NCBI GenBank assembly: GCA_964481705.1
Contig: CAYZUC010000057.1
Coordinates: forward strand, 1-17,447
DNA from: CAYZUC01 sp964481705
Lineage (GTDB): Bacteria > Bacillota > Clostridia > Lachnospirales > Lachnospiraceae
Length of the DNA stretch: 17,447 nucleotides
Direction of reading: 5' to 3'
Position numbers and translations under genes: made by a program
The notes under the pieces: generated by a model
What the model was told of the DNA's origin: nothing
The model's database searches: none
The model's input: the letters and a program-made list of their open reading frames with translations, nothing else
Shown: piece by piece, positions 1 through 6,635 of the stretch
How positions within the stretch are numbered: the first letter of the stretch is position 1
How the letters are laid out: each line of letters begins with the position of its first letter

Positions 1-165
1 TTTCAACAGCCAGGGAATCGAACCCGTGGGTTCAGAATCTCGGATGTCGGACTAATGTATTTCAACAGCCAGGGAATCGAACCCGTGGGTTCAGAATCTC
101 GGATGTCGGACTAACGTATTTCAACAGCCAGGGAATCGAACCCGTGGGTTCAGAATTTCGGATGT
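1..165. repeat. 59-bp tandem repeat, three copies
   Basis: Copies start at 1, 60 and 119. Copies 1 and 2 differ at one base near their end; copy 3 has one further change and loses similarity after about 165. Each copy contains the perfect inverted repeat GAACCCGTGGGTTC (20-33, 79-92, 138-151). On the minus strand each copy also carries GGGTTCGATTCCC, which looks like a tRNA T-arm (3-bp stem, 7-nt TTCGATT loop), but the outer T-stem pairs are mismatched and no other tRNA part is present. The period of 59 is not a multiple of 3, so the repeat cannot be a simple protein repeat. The array runs to the window edge and may contain more copies. Its function is unknown. Confidence 0.95.
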
Positions 166-178
166 TTGAATCTATAAT
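149..178 (+). promoter_or_regulatory. possible promoter at the end of the repeat array
   Basis: A perfect TATAAT lies at 173-178, 18 nt after TTCAGA (149-154), a 4/6 match to TTGACA. The -35 lies inside the third 59-bp repeat copy and the -10 just past it. It would transcribe rightward into the membrane-protein gene at 322. The -35 is weak and the region is AT-rich, so this is tentative. Confidence 0.35.
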
Positions 179-321
179 TCAATTATAAAATGTGGTAAAA
201 TGAAACGAGTATAAAATTACTTCGTCATTTTGTATGATACGAATAGGATTACCTAAGAGGAATTGTAAACACTTCTTGCCATTCCATCTTGTCAATATAC
301 TACGAAAGGAATCAAAAGAGA

Positions 322-645
322 ATGAGAAAACTAATCAAATTACTTTACTATGTTCCCTTTATTATAAGTTTTGTTTTCTATGGATTAATTTCAATTTCGG
401 GAGGAATGGGAATGATTCATCCATTTGCATGGGTTGCTATTTTACTTCTTCTGCTTGCGGGGATTCTATTGGACAAAGGGATCATGTGGGGTGCTTTATT
501 TGGAACGGCAATAGGCGTTTTATTAATATATATGGGATCAAGGGAGACGAATCAGATTGTTAAGGAGACACCCTTTGGAACTTTTTTATGTGGTTATTAT
601 CTGATTTGTACTTTGATTTCCTATCATAGTAATAAGAAATCTTAG
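322..645 (+). CDS. small hypothetical membrane protein, four predicted helices
   Basis: I do not recognise the family. This is a 107-aa protein. I chose ATG 322 because AAAGGA lies at 305-310 upstream and the protein then begins MRKLIKLLYY, a normal short basic N-terminus before a membrane helix; a TTG at 289 would add 11 residues without support. Four hydrophobic stretches are visible at about residues 5-25 (LLYYVPFIISFVFYGLIS), 32-50, 52-68 and 82-100, with short polar links, so it is probably an integral membrane protein with little outside the bilayer. It reads in the same direction as the downstream glycan block, but a promoter at 680 separates them, so co-regulation is uncertain. A longer overlapping frame (234-563) gives a non-membrane, low-complexity protein and is treated as a shadow. 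Confidence 0.65.
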   Translation: MRKLIKLLYYVPFIISFVFYGLISISGGMGMIHPFAWVAILLLLLAGILLDKGIMWGALFGTAIGVLLIYMGSRETNQIVKETPFGTFLCGYYLICTLISYHSNKKS

Positions 646-679
646 ACAAGGAGATTCATGAACAAGTTTTATACCGTGC

Positions 680-708
680 TTGTCATTTCCTAATGAAACT
701 AGTACAAT
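680..708 (+). promoter_or_regulatory. sigma-A-type promoter of the glycan block
   Basis: TTGTCA (680-685) and TACAAT (703-708) are separated by exactly 17 nt, a near-consensus housekeeping promoter. It lies about 40 nt upstream of the Hpt gene start at 748, whose ribosome binding site AAAGGGGG is at 731-738. It is the best promoter in the left half and probably drives 748 onward. CTTGTC (679-684), which overlaps the -35, is the reverse complement of GACAAG (645-650), a possible weak operator. Confidence 0.65.
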
Positions 709-747
709 GATGATACATAAGTGGATTCTTAAAGGGGGTAGATATCT

Positions 748-1095
748 ATGGAAGAACAAATCAAAGGTATTGATATGTTTCAGGGTTTGGCAAATGTCGC
801 AGGAGATAAAGAAACATATCGTATGGTTTTGGAGGTGTATCTTGAAGAGGGAGAAGAGAAAATACCTCAACTACTAGATGCGAAGGATAAGGATATTAAA
901 TTATTTACCATTCATATTCATGCAGTAAAGAGTGCAAGTAACAATATTGGAGCTGTAGAGCTGGGGGAAAAGGCTCGACTATTGGAAATGGCAGGTAAAG
1001 AGGAAGATACTGCATATATTGAAGATAATTTTGCTTCGTTTTTAGATGAATTTAAATGTCTATTAAAGGCTGTGAAGGAGTATTTGAGCAATTGA
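748..1095 (+). CDS. Hpt-domain phosphotransfer protein
   Basis: A 115-aa stand-alone histidine phosphotransfer domain. The diagnostic segment is HAVKSASNNIGA at residues 58-69: His58 is the expected phosphoacceptor, with Lys61 and Ser62 at the usual following positions and a Gly-Ala pair next. The rest fits an all-helical four-helix bundle, and the length equals a single Hpt domain with no kinase or receiver attached. Such proteins relay phosphate between receiver domains in phosphorelays, in the cytoplasm. No histidine kinase or response regulator is in the window, so its partners are elsewhere. ATG 748 has a strong ribosome binding site (731-738) and a promoter at 680. The stop codon overlaps the TTG start of the YfhO-like gene, implying coupled translation. 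Domain call is confident; the role here is unknown. Confidence 0.85.
   Translation: MEEQIKGIDMFQGLANVAGDKETYRMVLEVYLEEGEEKIPQLLDAKDKDIKLFTIHIHAVKSASNNIGAVELGEKARLLEMAGKEEDTAYIEDNFASFLDEFKCLLKAVKEYLSN
1075..1080 (+). promoter_or_regulatory. ribosome binding site deciding the TTG start of the YfhO gene
   Basis: AAGGAG lies inside the end of the Hpt gene, 11 nt before TTG 1092. The alternative ATG at 1056 has no such site. TTG 1092 overlaps the Hpt stop as TTGA (1092-1095), the usual geometry for coupled genes. Confidence 0.6.
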
Positions 1096-3704
1096 GTTTT
1101 GATGTAACTTGTGAGAATAATACAAGAAAAAAAATATTGATTTACTTAGGAGCTTTTATATTTCCGGCAATCATGATGTTAATCGTAATGATTGTCCTGG
1201 GGATATACCCCTTTGGGGAACGTTCTATTTTGGTCAGCGATCTGGATATTCAGTTTGTTGACTATTTTTCGTATTTAAAAACAATTTTGACAGGAAATAA
1301 TGATTTTATTTATACTTTCAGCAAGAATCTAGGTGGGGACATGGTTGGATTCAGTGCATACTATCTGCAGAATCCATTGTTGCTGCTATTGGCTGTTTTT
1401 CCGGTTAAATGGATGCCTTTGGGCATTATGGTGATCATCATACTTCAGGTATCACTCAGCGGACTTTCTTTTTCCTATTTTATCAATCAAATCTACAAAC
1501 CTTTGTATTCTTCCTTACTATTCTCAACAGCATATGCGTTTATGGGTTTCTTCTTTGCCTATATCTCATTACCCATATATTTCTCCAATTTGGCATTGTT
1601 ACCCATTGTATTATTGGGATTAACAAGAATCGTTCAAAATGAAAAGGATTGGAAACTATATGTATTTTCACTGGCAGTCTATATATTTATGAACTACTAC
1701 CTGGGATTTATGATGTGTATTTTTAGTACTTTGTATTTTGGTTATTTGCTATTGATTCAGGCAGGAAAGCTATCCGAGATTCGGTGTTATACGAAGAATA
1801 TAATTACCTTTGTGGTCTCATCGATAACGGCAGTTTTATTAATTGTATTTGATCTTGTTATGACGGCGTTGTCTCTAAAGGGTCAGAAGGATGGTTTGTT
1901 AAAGGAAAATCTATCTTTTTATCGACAGTTTCGATTATTAGATTTGTTTTCAAAGCTTTACACGGGTTCGGATAAAAATCATGAACTTCCTATTATCTAT
2001 TGCAGTGTACTGGCAGTTGTCTTTCTCATTCTGTATTTTGTATGTAAGAGGTACTCTATTCGGGAGAAGATTTATTCTGCATGTTTTTTACTTCTTATGA
2101 TGGTTTGTTTTCAGATTCATACTTTAAATGTATTGTGGCATGGATTTCAGGATCCAGTAGGATTTGCTTATCGTTATGCATACTTCTTTAGTTTTCTTGT
2201 ATTATTTCTTGGATATCGTGGTTTTGTTGGCCTGGAATATAAGATACATTTCAAGCAAATACTGACAGTAGGAATTATTTTTATAGTGTACTCCTTATAT
2301 TTGATGGTACGTAGAAATGGCTATGTCGGAGGAAAGGATATCCTGATTAACGGAGTAATTCTTTTTTCCGTATTGATTTGTTACTGGTTTCTATGTAAAT
2401 ACAATCAAAAAAAGAGTTGTGTCGCTCTGTTGGCTTTGATGGGAGTGATACAGATCACGGACCTTACATCCAATGCTGTTCGTGCGATACGTTTTTATCC
2501 TGAGAATACAATGTCGTCTTATTCCGATACCGTCGAGAGAGTAGGAAGTGTAATTGATGAGATTAAAGAGAAGGATAATGGCTTTTATCGTTTGGAAAAG
2601 GACTTTATGAAAGATGTAAATGACAGTATGCAGTATAATTATGCAGGTCTGTCTCATTCCAGCTCTTGTGAAAAGGATTATGTAAAAGCCTTTATCGGTA
2701 AAATGGGATATCGAAATAATATACTATGGGCATACTATCATAATGGTAGTACGACCTTTGCGGATTGCTTTTTAGGAGTAAAGTACTTTATATCTAAGTT
2801 TGATTCTACCGATAAGCCCTTTACGCCTATTATGCAAAAAAATGATTGCTATGTATATGAGAATCCTTACGCACTTCCGCTTGCATTTTGCGTTACCAAT
2901 CAGATGGAAGAAGTTTCAATGGAAACGGATGATTTATTCGACATTCAAAATCGGATCGCTTCGGGCTTTGGTCTAGATGAGAAGATGTATATTGCATCCG
3001 ATGTAATTCAGGTAAACACAAGCAATCTGGAAGAGAAGACAGTAGACGGAGTAACCGTATATTCAAGAATAAATCCAGATGAAGATGCACAGATCGATTA
3101 TGAGGTAGAAGCGAATCAAGAGGGTATCCTATATTTCTATTTTAACGCACCACATACACAGGGAGCTGATTTGTTTGTGGACGGTGATTCCTATGACAAG
3201 TATTTTGCGGATACGGATTGGAGCATTATAAAAGCAGGAGAGCACAAGCCTGGGGATAAAGTTAAGGTGACACTAAAATTGAAGGAAGCAGAGCTTTCAG
3301 TTACAAATGCACTTTTCTATCAGGAGAAACAGGAAGTATTGGAACAATGGTATGCCGACACAGTAAATGGTCAAGCAGAGTTACAGAAGATAACAAGTTC
3401 CCATCTGAAGGGTACGGTGAATGTTCCAGAAGGAAAAGAGTTTCTTATGTTCTCGATTCCTTATGAGAAAGATTGGAAAATAAAGATTGATGGACAACCT
3501 GTTTCACAGATAGAGGTTTTGGACGCATTGATGGCTGTGAAAGTTACACCTGGTTCCCATTCCATTGATATGCAATACGTTCCAAGAGGTTTCTTCCCGT
3601 TTATTGTTATTTCCTTAATTACGGCACTCGTCTTGATGTTTATTATGATAAATGGTAAAATAAAGGGTACTGGATGTAGACGACAGGAAAGGAATTACTT
3701 ATGA
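1092..3704 (+). CDS. YfhO-family polytopic membrane protein (GT-C type glycosyltransferase)
   Basis: An 870-aa protein when started at TTG 1092; ATG 1056 would give 882 aa. It resembles the YfhO family: many membrane helices over roughly the first 460 residues, then a long extracytoplasmic region, one last helix near the C-terminus (FPFIVISLITALVLMFIMI) and a short basic tail. After the first helix comes SDLDIQFVDYFSYLK, with acidic residues at about 50 and 52, where GT-C enzymes place catalytic acids. The segment FLMFSIPYEKDWKIKIDG near the C-terminus is typical of the family. In Bacillus, YfhO works with a GT2 enzyme (CsbB) that makes a polyprenyl-phosphate sugar and is implicated in lipoteichoic acid glycosylation. 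The GT2 gene at 5880 could supply such a donor. The next gene starts in the ATGA overlap at 3701-3704. Family confident; acceptor and sugar unknown. Confidence 0.85.
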   Translation: MSFDVTCENNTRKKILIYLGAFIFPAIMMLIVMIVLGIYPFGERSILVSDLDIQFVDYFSYLKTILTGNNDFIYTFSKNLGGDMVGFSAYYLQNPLLLLLAVFPVKWMPLGIMVIIILQVSLSGLSFSYFINQIYKPLYSSLLFSTAYAFMGFFFAYISLPIYFSNLALLPIVLLGLTRIVQNEKDWKLYVFSLAVYIFMNYYLGFMMCIFSTLYFGYLLLIQAGKLSEIRCYTKNIITFVVSSITAVLLIVFDLVMTALSLKGQKDGLLKENLSFYRQFRLLDLFSKLYTGSDKNHELPIIYCSVLAVVFLILYFVCKRYSIREKIYSACFLLLMMVCFQIHTLNVLWHGFQDPVGFAYRYAYFFSFLVLFLGYRGFVGLEYKIHFKQILTVGIIFIVYSLYLMVRRNGYVGGKDILINGVILFSVLICYWFLCKYNQKKSCVALLALMGVIQITDLTSNAVRAIRFYPENTMSSYSDTVERVGSVIDEIKEKDNGFYRLEKDFMKDVNDSMQYNYAGLSHSSSCEKDYVKAFIGKMGYRNNILWAYYHNGSTTFADCFLGVKYFISKFDSTDKPFTPIMQKNDCYVYENPYALPLAFCVTNQMEEVSMETDDLFDIQNRIASGFGLDEKMYIASDVIQVNTSNLEEKTVDGVTVYSRINPDEDAQIDYEVEANQEGILYFYFNAPHTQGADLFVDGDSYDKYFADTDWSIIKAGEHKPGDKVKVTLKLKEAELSVTNALFYQEKQEVLEQWYADTVNGQAELQKITSSHLKGTVNVPEGKEFLMFSIPYEKDWKIKIDGQPVSQIEVLDALMAVKVTPGSHSIDMQYVPRGFFPFIVISLITALVLMFIMINGKIKGTGCRRQERNYL

Positions 3705-4897
3705 AATATATCATTTTGGGCGCAGGTCCGGCTGGATTAACGGTAGCGAACAGGCTCTTGCAGAATGGGGAATCTGATTTCCTGGTACTGGAACAAGAAG
3801 AAGAGGCTGGTGGATTATGTCGCAGTAAACAAATAGACGGAAGCCCTTTGGATATTGGAGGAGGTCATTTTCTGGATGTCAGAAGACCAGCGGTGGATGA
3901 GTTTCTCTTTCGCTTTATGGATCAGACGGAATGGGATTTGTATGAAAGAGATTCTAAGATAGTAGTAAAGGATAACGTAATCAATAGCCCAATAGAAGCA
4001 AATATCTGGCAGATGAAGCTGGAGGACCAGGTGGAATATCTAAAGTCTATTGCCGTAGCCGGTTGCAATTTGGGTGATGAGATCCCAGAGAAGTTTGTGG
4101 AATGGATTTACTGGAAGCTTGGTAGTAAGGTAGCTGAAGATTATATGATTCCATACAATCAGAAAATGTTTGGTGAGGAACTGGATGAATTAGGTACCTA
4201 TTGGCTTGATAAATTACCAAATGTATCGTTTGAAGAGACTCTTATGAGCTGTCTGACAAAGAAAGCATATGGTACACAGCCGGGACATGCATCGTTCTAC
4301 TATCCCAAAAAGTATGGTTATGGTGAATTGTGGCTTCGCATGGCAGATGCACTTGGAGATAGAATTCAATATAAGGTTAAGGCGGATAAGATTGATTTCG
4401 AAAAGAAGACGGTAAATGATACGTATCAGGCAGATGTAATTATCAATACAGTACCATGGACGAGTTTCCGTGAGTTAGTGGGGATGCCTGAGCCTTTGAA
4501 GGCTATTGTTGGTTCTTTGAAAAAGAGCTCTATCGTCATTGATTACTATTCGGATCATTTGGACACGAAATCACAGTGGATTTATTATCCGGATCCAAGG
4601 CTCTCTTACCACAGAATATTAGTACGTGAGAATTTCTGTCCGAATTCTAAGGGATATTGGACGGAGACGAATCTTACCAGGATGGAGGATCCCGGAAAAC
4701 AGGAGTACCGTTATATTAATGAGTACGCCTATCCGTTGAATACCGTTGGTAAGCAGGAACATATGCAGGAGCTTCTTAATTGGACGAATGGAAAAGGTGT
4801 CATCGGACTTGGCCGATGGGGTGAATGGCAGCACTATAACTCAGATCTTGTTGTTGAACTTGGTATGAGACTTGGTGATGAGATTTCAATGGTATAA
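3701..4897 (+). CDS. FAD/NAD(P)-binding oxidoreductase, UDP-galactopyranose mutase/amine oxidase-like
   Basis: A 398-aa flavoprotein. Residues 4-13 (IILGAGPAGL) form the dinucleotide-binding GxGxxG loop. Glu31 sits at the end of the second strand, where it would bind the adenosine ribose, and EAGGLCRS (35-42) plus DIGGGHFLD (51-59) are the next FAD contacts, as in UDP-galactopyranose mutases and protoporphyrinogen/amine oxidases. Near the C-terminus GVIGLGRWGEWQHYNSD is the closing FAD motif (G-R followed by a helix). Between an envelope glycosyltransferase and a sugar-nucleotide reductase, a role on a sugar or lipid-linked sugar is likely (inference). Start ATG 3701 overlaps the previous stop as ATGA, with AAAGGA at 3688-3693. 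It is close to mutase length (about 370-390 aa), but I cannot confirm mutase residues, so substrate is left open. Confidence 0.75.
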   Translation: MKYIILGAGPAGLTVANRLLQNGESDFLVLEQEEEAGGLCRSKQIDGSPLDIGGGHFLDVRRPAVDEFLFRFMDQTEWDLYERDSKIVVKDNVINSPIEANIWQMKLEDQVEYLKSIAVAGCNLGDEIPEKFVEWIYWKLGSKVAEDYMIPYNQKMFGEELDELGTYWLDKLPNVSFEETLMSCLTKKAYGTQPGHASFYYPKKYGYGELWLRMADALGDRIQYKVKADKIDFEKKTVNDTYQADVIINTVPWTSFRELVGMPEPLKAIVGSLKKSSIVIDYYSDHLDTKSQWIYYPDPRLSYHRILVRENFCPNSKGYWTETNLTRMEDPGKQEYRYINEYAYPLNTVGKQEHMQELLNWTNGKGVIGLGRWGEWQHYNSDLVVELGMRLGDEISMV

Positions 4898-4898
4898 A
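4890..4898 (+). promoter_or_regulatory. weak internal extended -10 element
   Basis: TGGTATAAA matches an extended -10 (TG-N-TATAAA) and overlaps the stop codon of the FAD gene. The best upstream hexamer, TTGGTG at 4872-4877, is only 15 nt away, so this is a marginal internal promoter for the SDR gene. Confidence 0.2.
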
Positions 4899-4928
4899 TT
4901 TTTATGCGTATGCGACACACGCAAGAAT

Positions 4929-4932
4929 GGAG
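4929..4932 (+). promoter_or_regulatory. ribosome binding site deciding the SDR start
   Basis: GGAG lies 6 nt before ATG 4939. It overlaps the alternative ATG at 4927, which has no good upstream site. This favours the start that gives MKVLVTGGTG. Confidence 0.6.
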
Positions 4933-4938
4933 ATAGAG

Positions 4939-5880
4939 ATGAAAGTATTGGTAACCGGTGGAACCGGAATGGTTGGCTCACATTTCATGGATAGCTTTCG
5001 CGAGGACGGAGCAGAGGTATATGGAATAGCCAGAAACAGTGCATCCAGCAGGCTTGCTGCAGTACAGGATACATCAATTATTCGATGCGATATCCTGGAA
5101 AGAGATGCTCTTATGAGAATTATGAAGGAGATGAAACCGGATATTATTGTACACATGGCAGCTCAAGCCTTTAACGGCGATTCCTGGAACATGGAGTATG
5201 TAACACATAATACCAATTATATCGGTACCTTGAATGTGTTATACTGTGCCAGAGAGCTGGATTATGATGTGAAGGTGCTACTTGCCTGCTCGAGTGCAGA
5301 GTATGGAAATATTACGCCTGAGGATTGTCCCCTTGTAGAGGAGAGGCTGTTAACCCCTTGGACTCCCTATGGAGTGTCAAAGGTTGGTGTAGAGATGTTG
5401 GGTAGACAATACTATCTTAATTTTGGTCTGAAAGTATTTTTACCGCGTATGTTTATCCATGTAGGAACAGGACATCCGCCGGCAACTGCAATCCAGAATT
5501 TTGCAAGGCAGCTGGCACTGATAAAAAAAGGAGTCTTGGAGCCGGAGATACATGTTGGCAACCTGACAAGTGCAAGAGACTTTATAGATGTTCGTGATGG
5601 TGTTGCTGCTATGCGCATTTTGCTGGATAAAGGAAATCCGGGAGAGCCGGTGAATATCTGTACCGGAAAAGCATATAAGATTCAAGAGATTCTTGATATG
5701 TTGGTTGAGATTTCGGGAACGAATGCCAAGGTTATTTCCGATAAGGCTTTGTTCCGTGTAGCAGATGAACCCCTTCTTTTGGGTGACGACACGAAAATCA
5801 AGGCATTAGGATTTGTACCAAAATATACGATGTATCAGACACTTGAAGATGTTTTTGCAGATTGGATGAGTAGAATATAG
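4939..5880 (+). CDS. NAD-dependent epimerase/dehydratase (extended SDR), GDP-4-keto-6-deoxymannose reductase-like
   Basis: A 313-aa extended short-chain dehydrogenase acting on sugar nucleotides. The N-terminus VLVTGGTGMVGSHF (residues 3-16) carries GxxGxxG for NAD(P). Asp51 in IIRCDILERD is the usual adenine contact, and HMAAQAF (72-78) follows. The catalytic set is visible: Ser118/Ser119 in ACSSAEYG and Tyr144-x3-Lys148 in PYGVSK. The layout (SSAEYG, LTPWTPYGVSK, ARDFIDVRD, NICTG) resembles GDP-6-deoxy-4-keto-mannose reductases and related 4,6-dehydratases/4-epimerases, so it probably makes a deoxy- or epimerised sugar donor for the adjacent transferases (inference; exact reaction unresolved). 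ATG 4927 would add four residues. The TAG stop shares its G with the GTG start of the next gene. Confidence 0.85.
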   Translation: MKVLVTGGTGMVGSHFMDSFREDGAEVYGIARNSASSRLAAVQDTSIIRCDILERDALMRIMKEMKPDIIVHMAAQAFNGDSWNMEYVTHNTNYIGTLNVLYCARELDYDVKVLLACSSAEYGNITPEDCPLVEERLLTPWTPYGVSKVGVEMLGRQYYLNFGLKVFLPRMFIHVGTGHPPATAIQNFARQLALIKKGVLEPEIHVGNLTSARDFIDVRDGVAAMRILLDKGNPGEPVNICTGKAYKIQEILDMLVEISGTNAKVISDKALFRVADEPLLLGDDTKIKALGFVPKYTMYQTLEDVFADWMSRI

Positions 5881-6635
5881 TGGCAGAGAAATTTAGAAAC
5901 GTTACAATTTTGCTTCCTGCGATGGATGAAACCTATTCGCTGGAGGAGACCGTCAATACAATTGCGGCTACTTGCAAAAAGGCAGATTTGGCGGAGTTTA
6001 TCTTTCTTTTATGTGACAGAACCTCCAAAGAGTCAGTAGAGACTGCGGAGAAGCTTGTTCGTGAATACGATGGAAAGATACCCACAAAGATTCATTATCA
6101 GACGCTGCCTTTTGTTGGAGGAGCGATCCGTGAGGGCTTTGAGATAGCAACCGGTTCTCATGTTGTTTTGATGTCTTCTGATCTCGAGACGGATCCAAAT
6201 GTGATTCAGGAATTCATTTCTCAGGCGAAAAAGCATCCGGGTCGTATTATTACTGCTTCCAGATGGAGAAGAGGCGGAGGTTTTGAAAAGTATAACAAAG
6301 TAAAACTGGTGTGTAACCTCATTTTTGAGCGTATGATCGGTTTGTTTTACTTTGTAAATCTTACGGATATTACGTATGCATTTCGTATTTTCCCAACAGA
6401 ATTGATGCGCAGTATAGAATGGACAGAATTAAAGCATCCCTTCTTTTTGGAGACGGCTTTAAAACCGATTCGTCTTGGTGTCAAATTCATTGAGATTCCG
6501 GCACATTGGGCTGCCAGAACAGAGGGAGTCTCGCAGAATTCTTTTTTTGCGAACTTCAAGTATTTTAAGACAGCTTGGGATAATCGATTCCTGAAAAAGG
6601 AACAGATAGTAAAGGATGGCAGGAGTCATAAATGA
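5880..6635 (+). CDS. GT2 glycosyltransferase, dolichyl-phosphate mannose synthase-like
   Basis: A 251-aa GT-A fold family 2 transferase. Seen in order: VTILLPAMDE (8-17, nucleotide binding), VGGAIREGFEIATG (79-92), SSDLETDP (99-106, the DxD-like metal/sugar site), ASRWRRGGG (126-134), LTDITYAFRIF (161-171) and HPFFLETALKPIRLGVKFIEIP (186-207). This series matches DPM1-like enzymes that move a sugar from a nucleotide onto a polyprenyl phosphate on the cytoplasmic face. Unlike CsbB/GtrB proteins it lacks a pair of C-terminal membrane helices; one mildly hydrophobic stretch lies near 150-160. The start is GTG 5880, overlapping the previous stop by one base, with no strong ribosome binding site, so translation probably depends on coupling. 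It ends in an ATGA overlap with the second membrane transferase, its likely partner. Confidence 0.85.
   Translation: MAEKFRNVTILLPAMDETYSLEETVNTIAATCKKADLAEFIFLLCDRTSKESVETAEKLVREYDGKIPTKIHYQTLPFVGGAIREGFEIATGSHVVLMSSDLETDPNVIQEFISQAKKHPGRIITASRWRRGGGFEKYNKVKLVCNLIFERMIGLFYFVNLTDITYAFRIFPTELMRSIEWTELKHPFFLETALKPIRLGVKFIEIPAHWAARTEGVSQNSFFANFKYFKTAWDNRFLKKEQIVKDGRSHK

Noticed and set aside
1..165. CRISPR array or tRNA gene in the left repeats
   Set aside because: There are no unique spacers between copies: the whole 59-bp unit is repeated. Only a T-arm-like fragment is present, with mismatched outer stem and no acceptor, D or anticodon arms.
234..563. 109-aa open frame overlapping the small membrane protein
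   Set aside because: Its translation has no hydrophobic or domain pattern and no suitable ribosome binding site, whereas the frame from 322 gives four clean membrane helices.
586..870. 94-aa minus-strand open frame across the promoter and Hpt start
   Set aside because: It runs antisense to the Hpt gene and promoter, and its composition is typical of a shadow frame.
4905..4923. Small hairpin TGCGT/ACGCA between the flavoprotein and SDR genes
   Set aside because: Five pairs with a 9-nt loop in a 41-nt gap, without T tract or known regulatory pattern; too weak to call.
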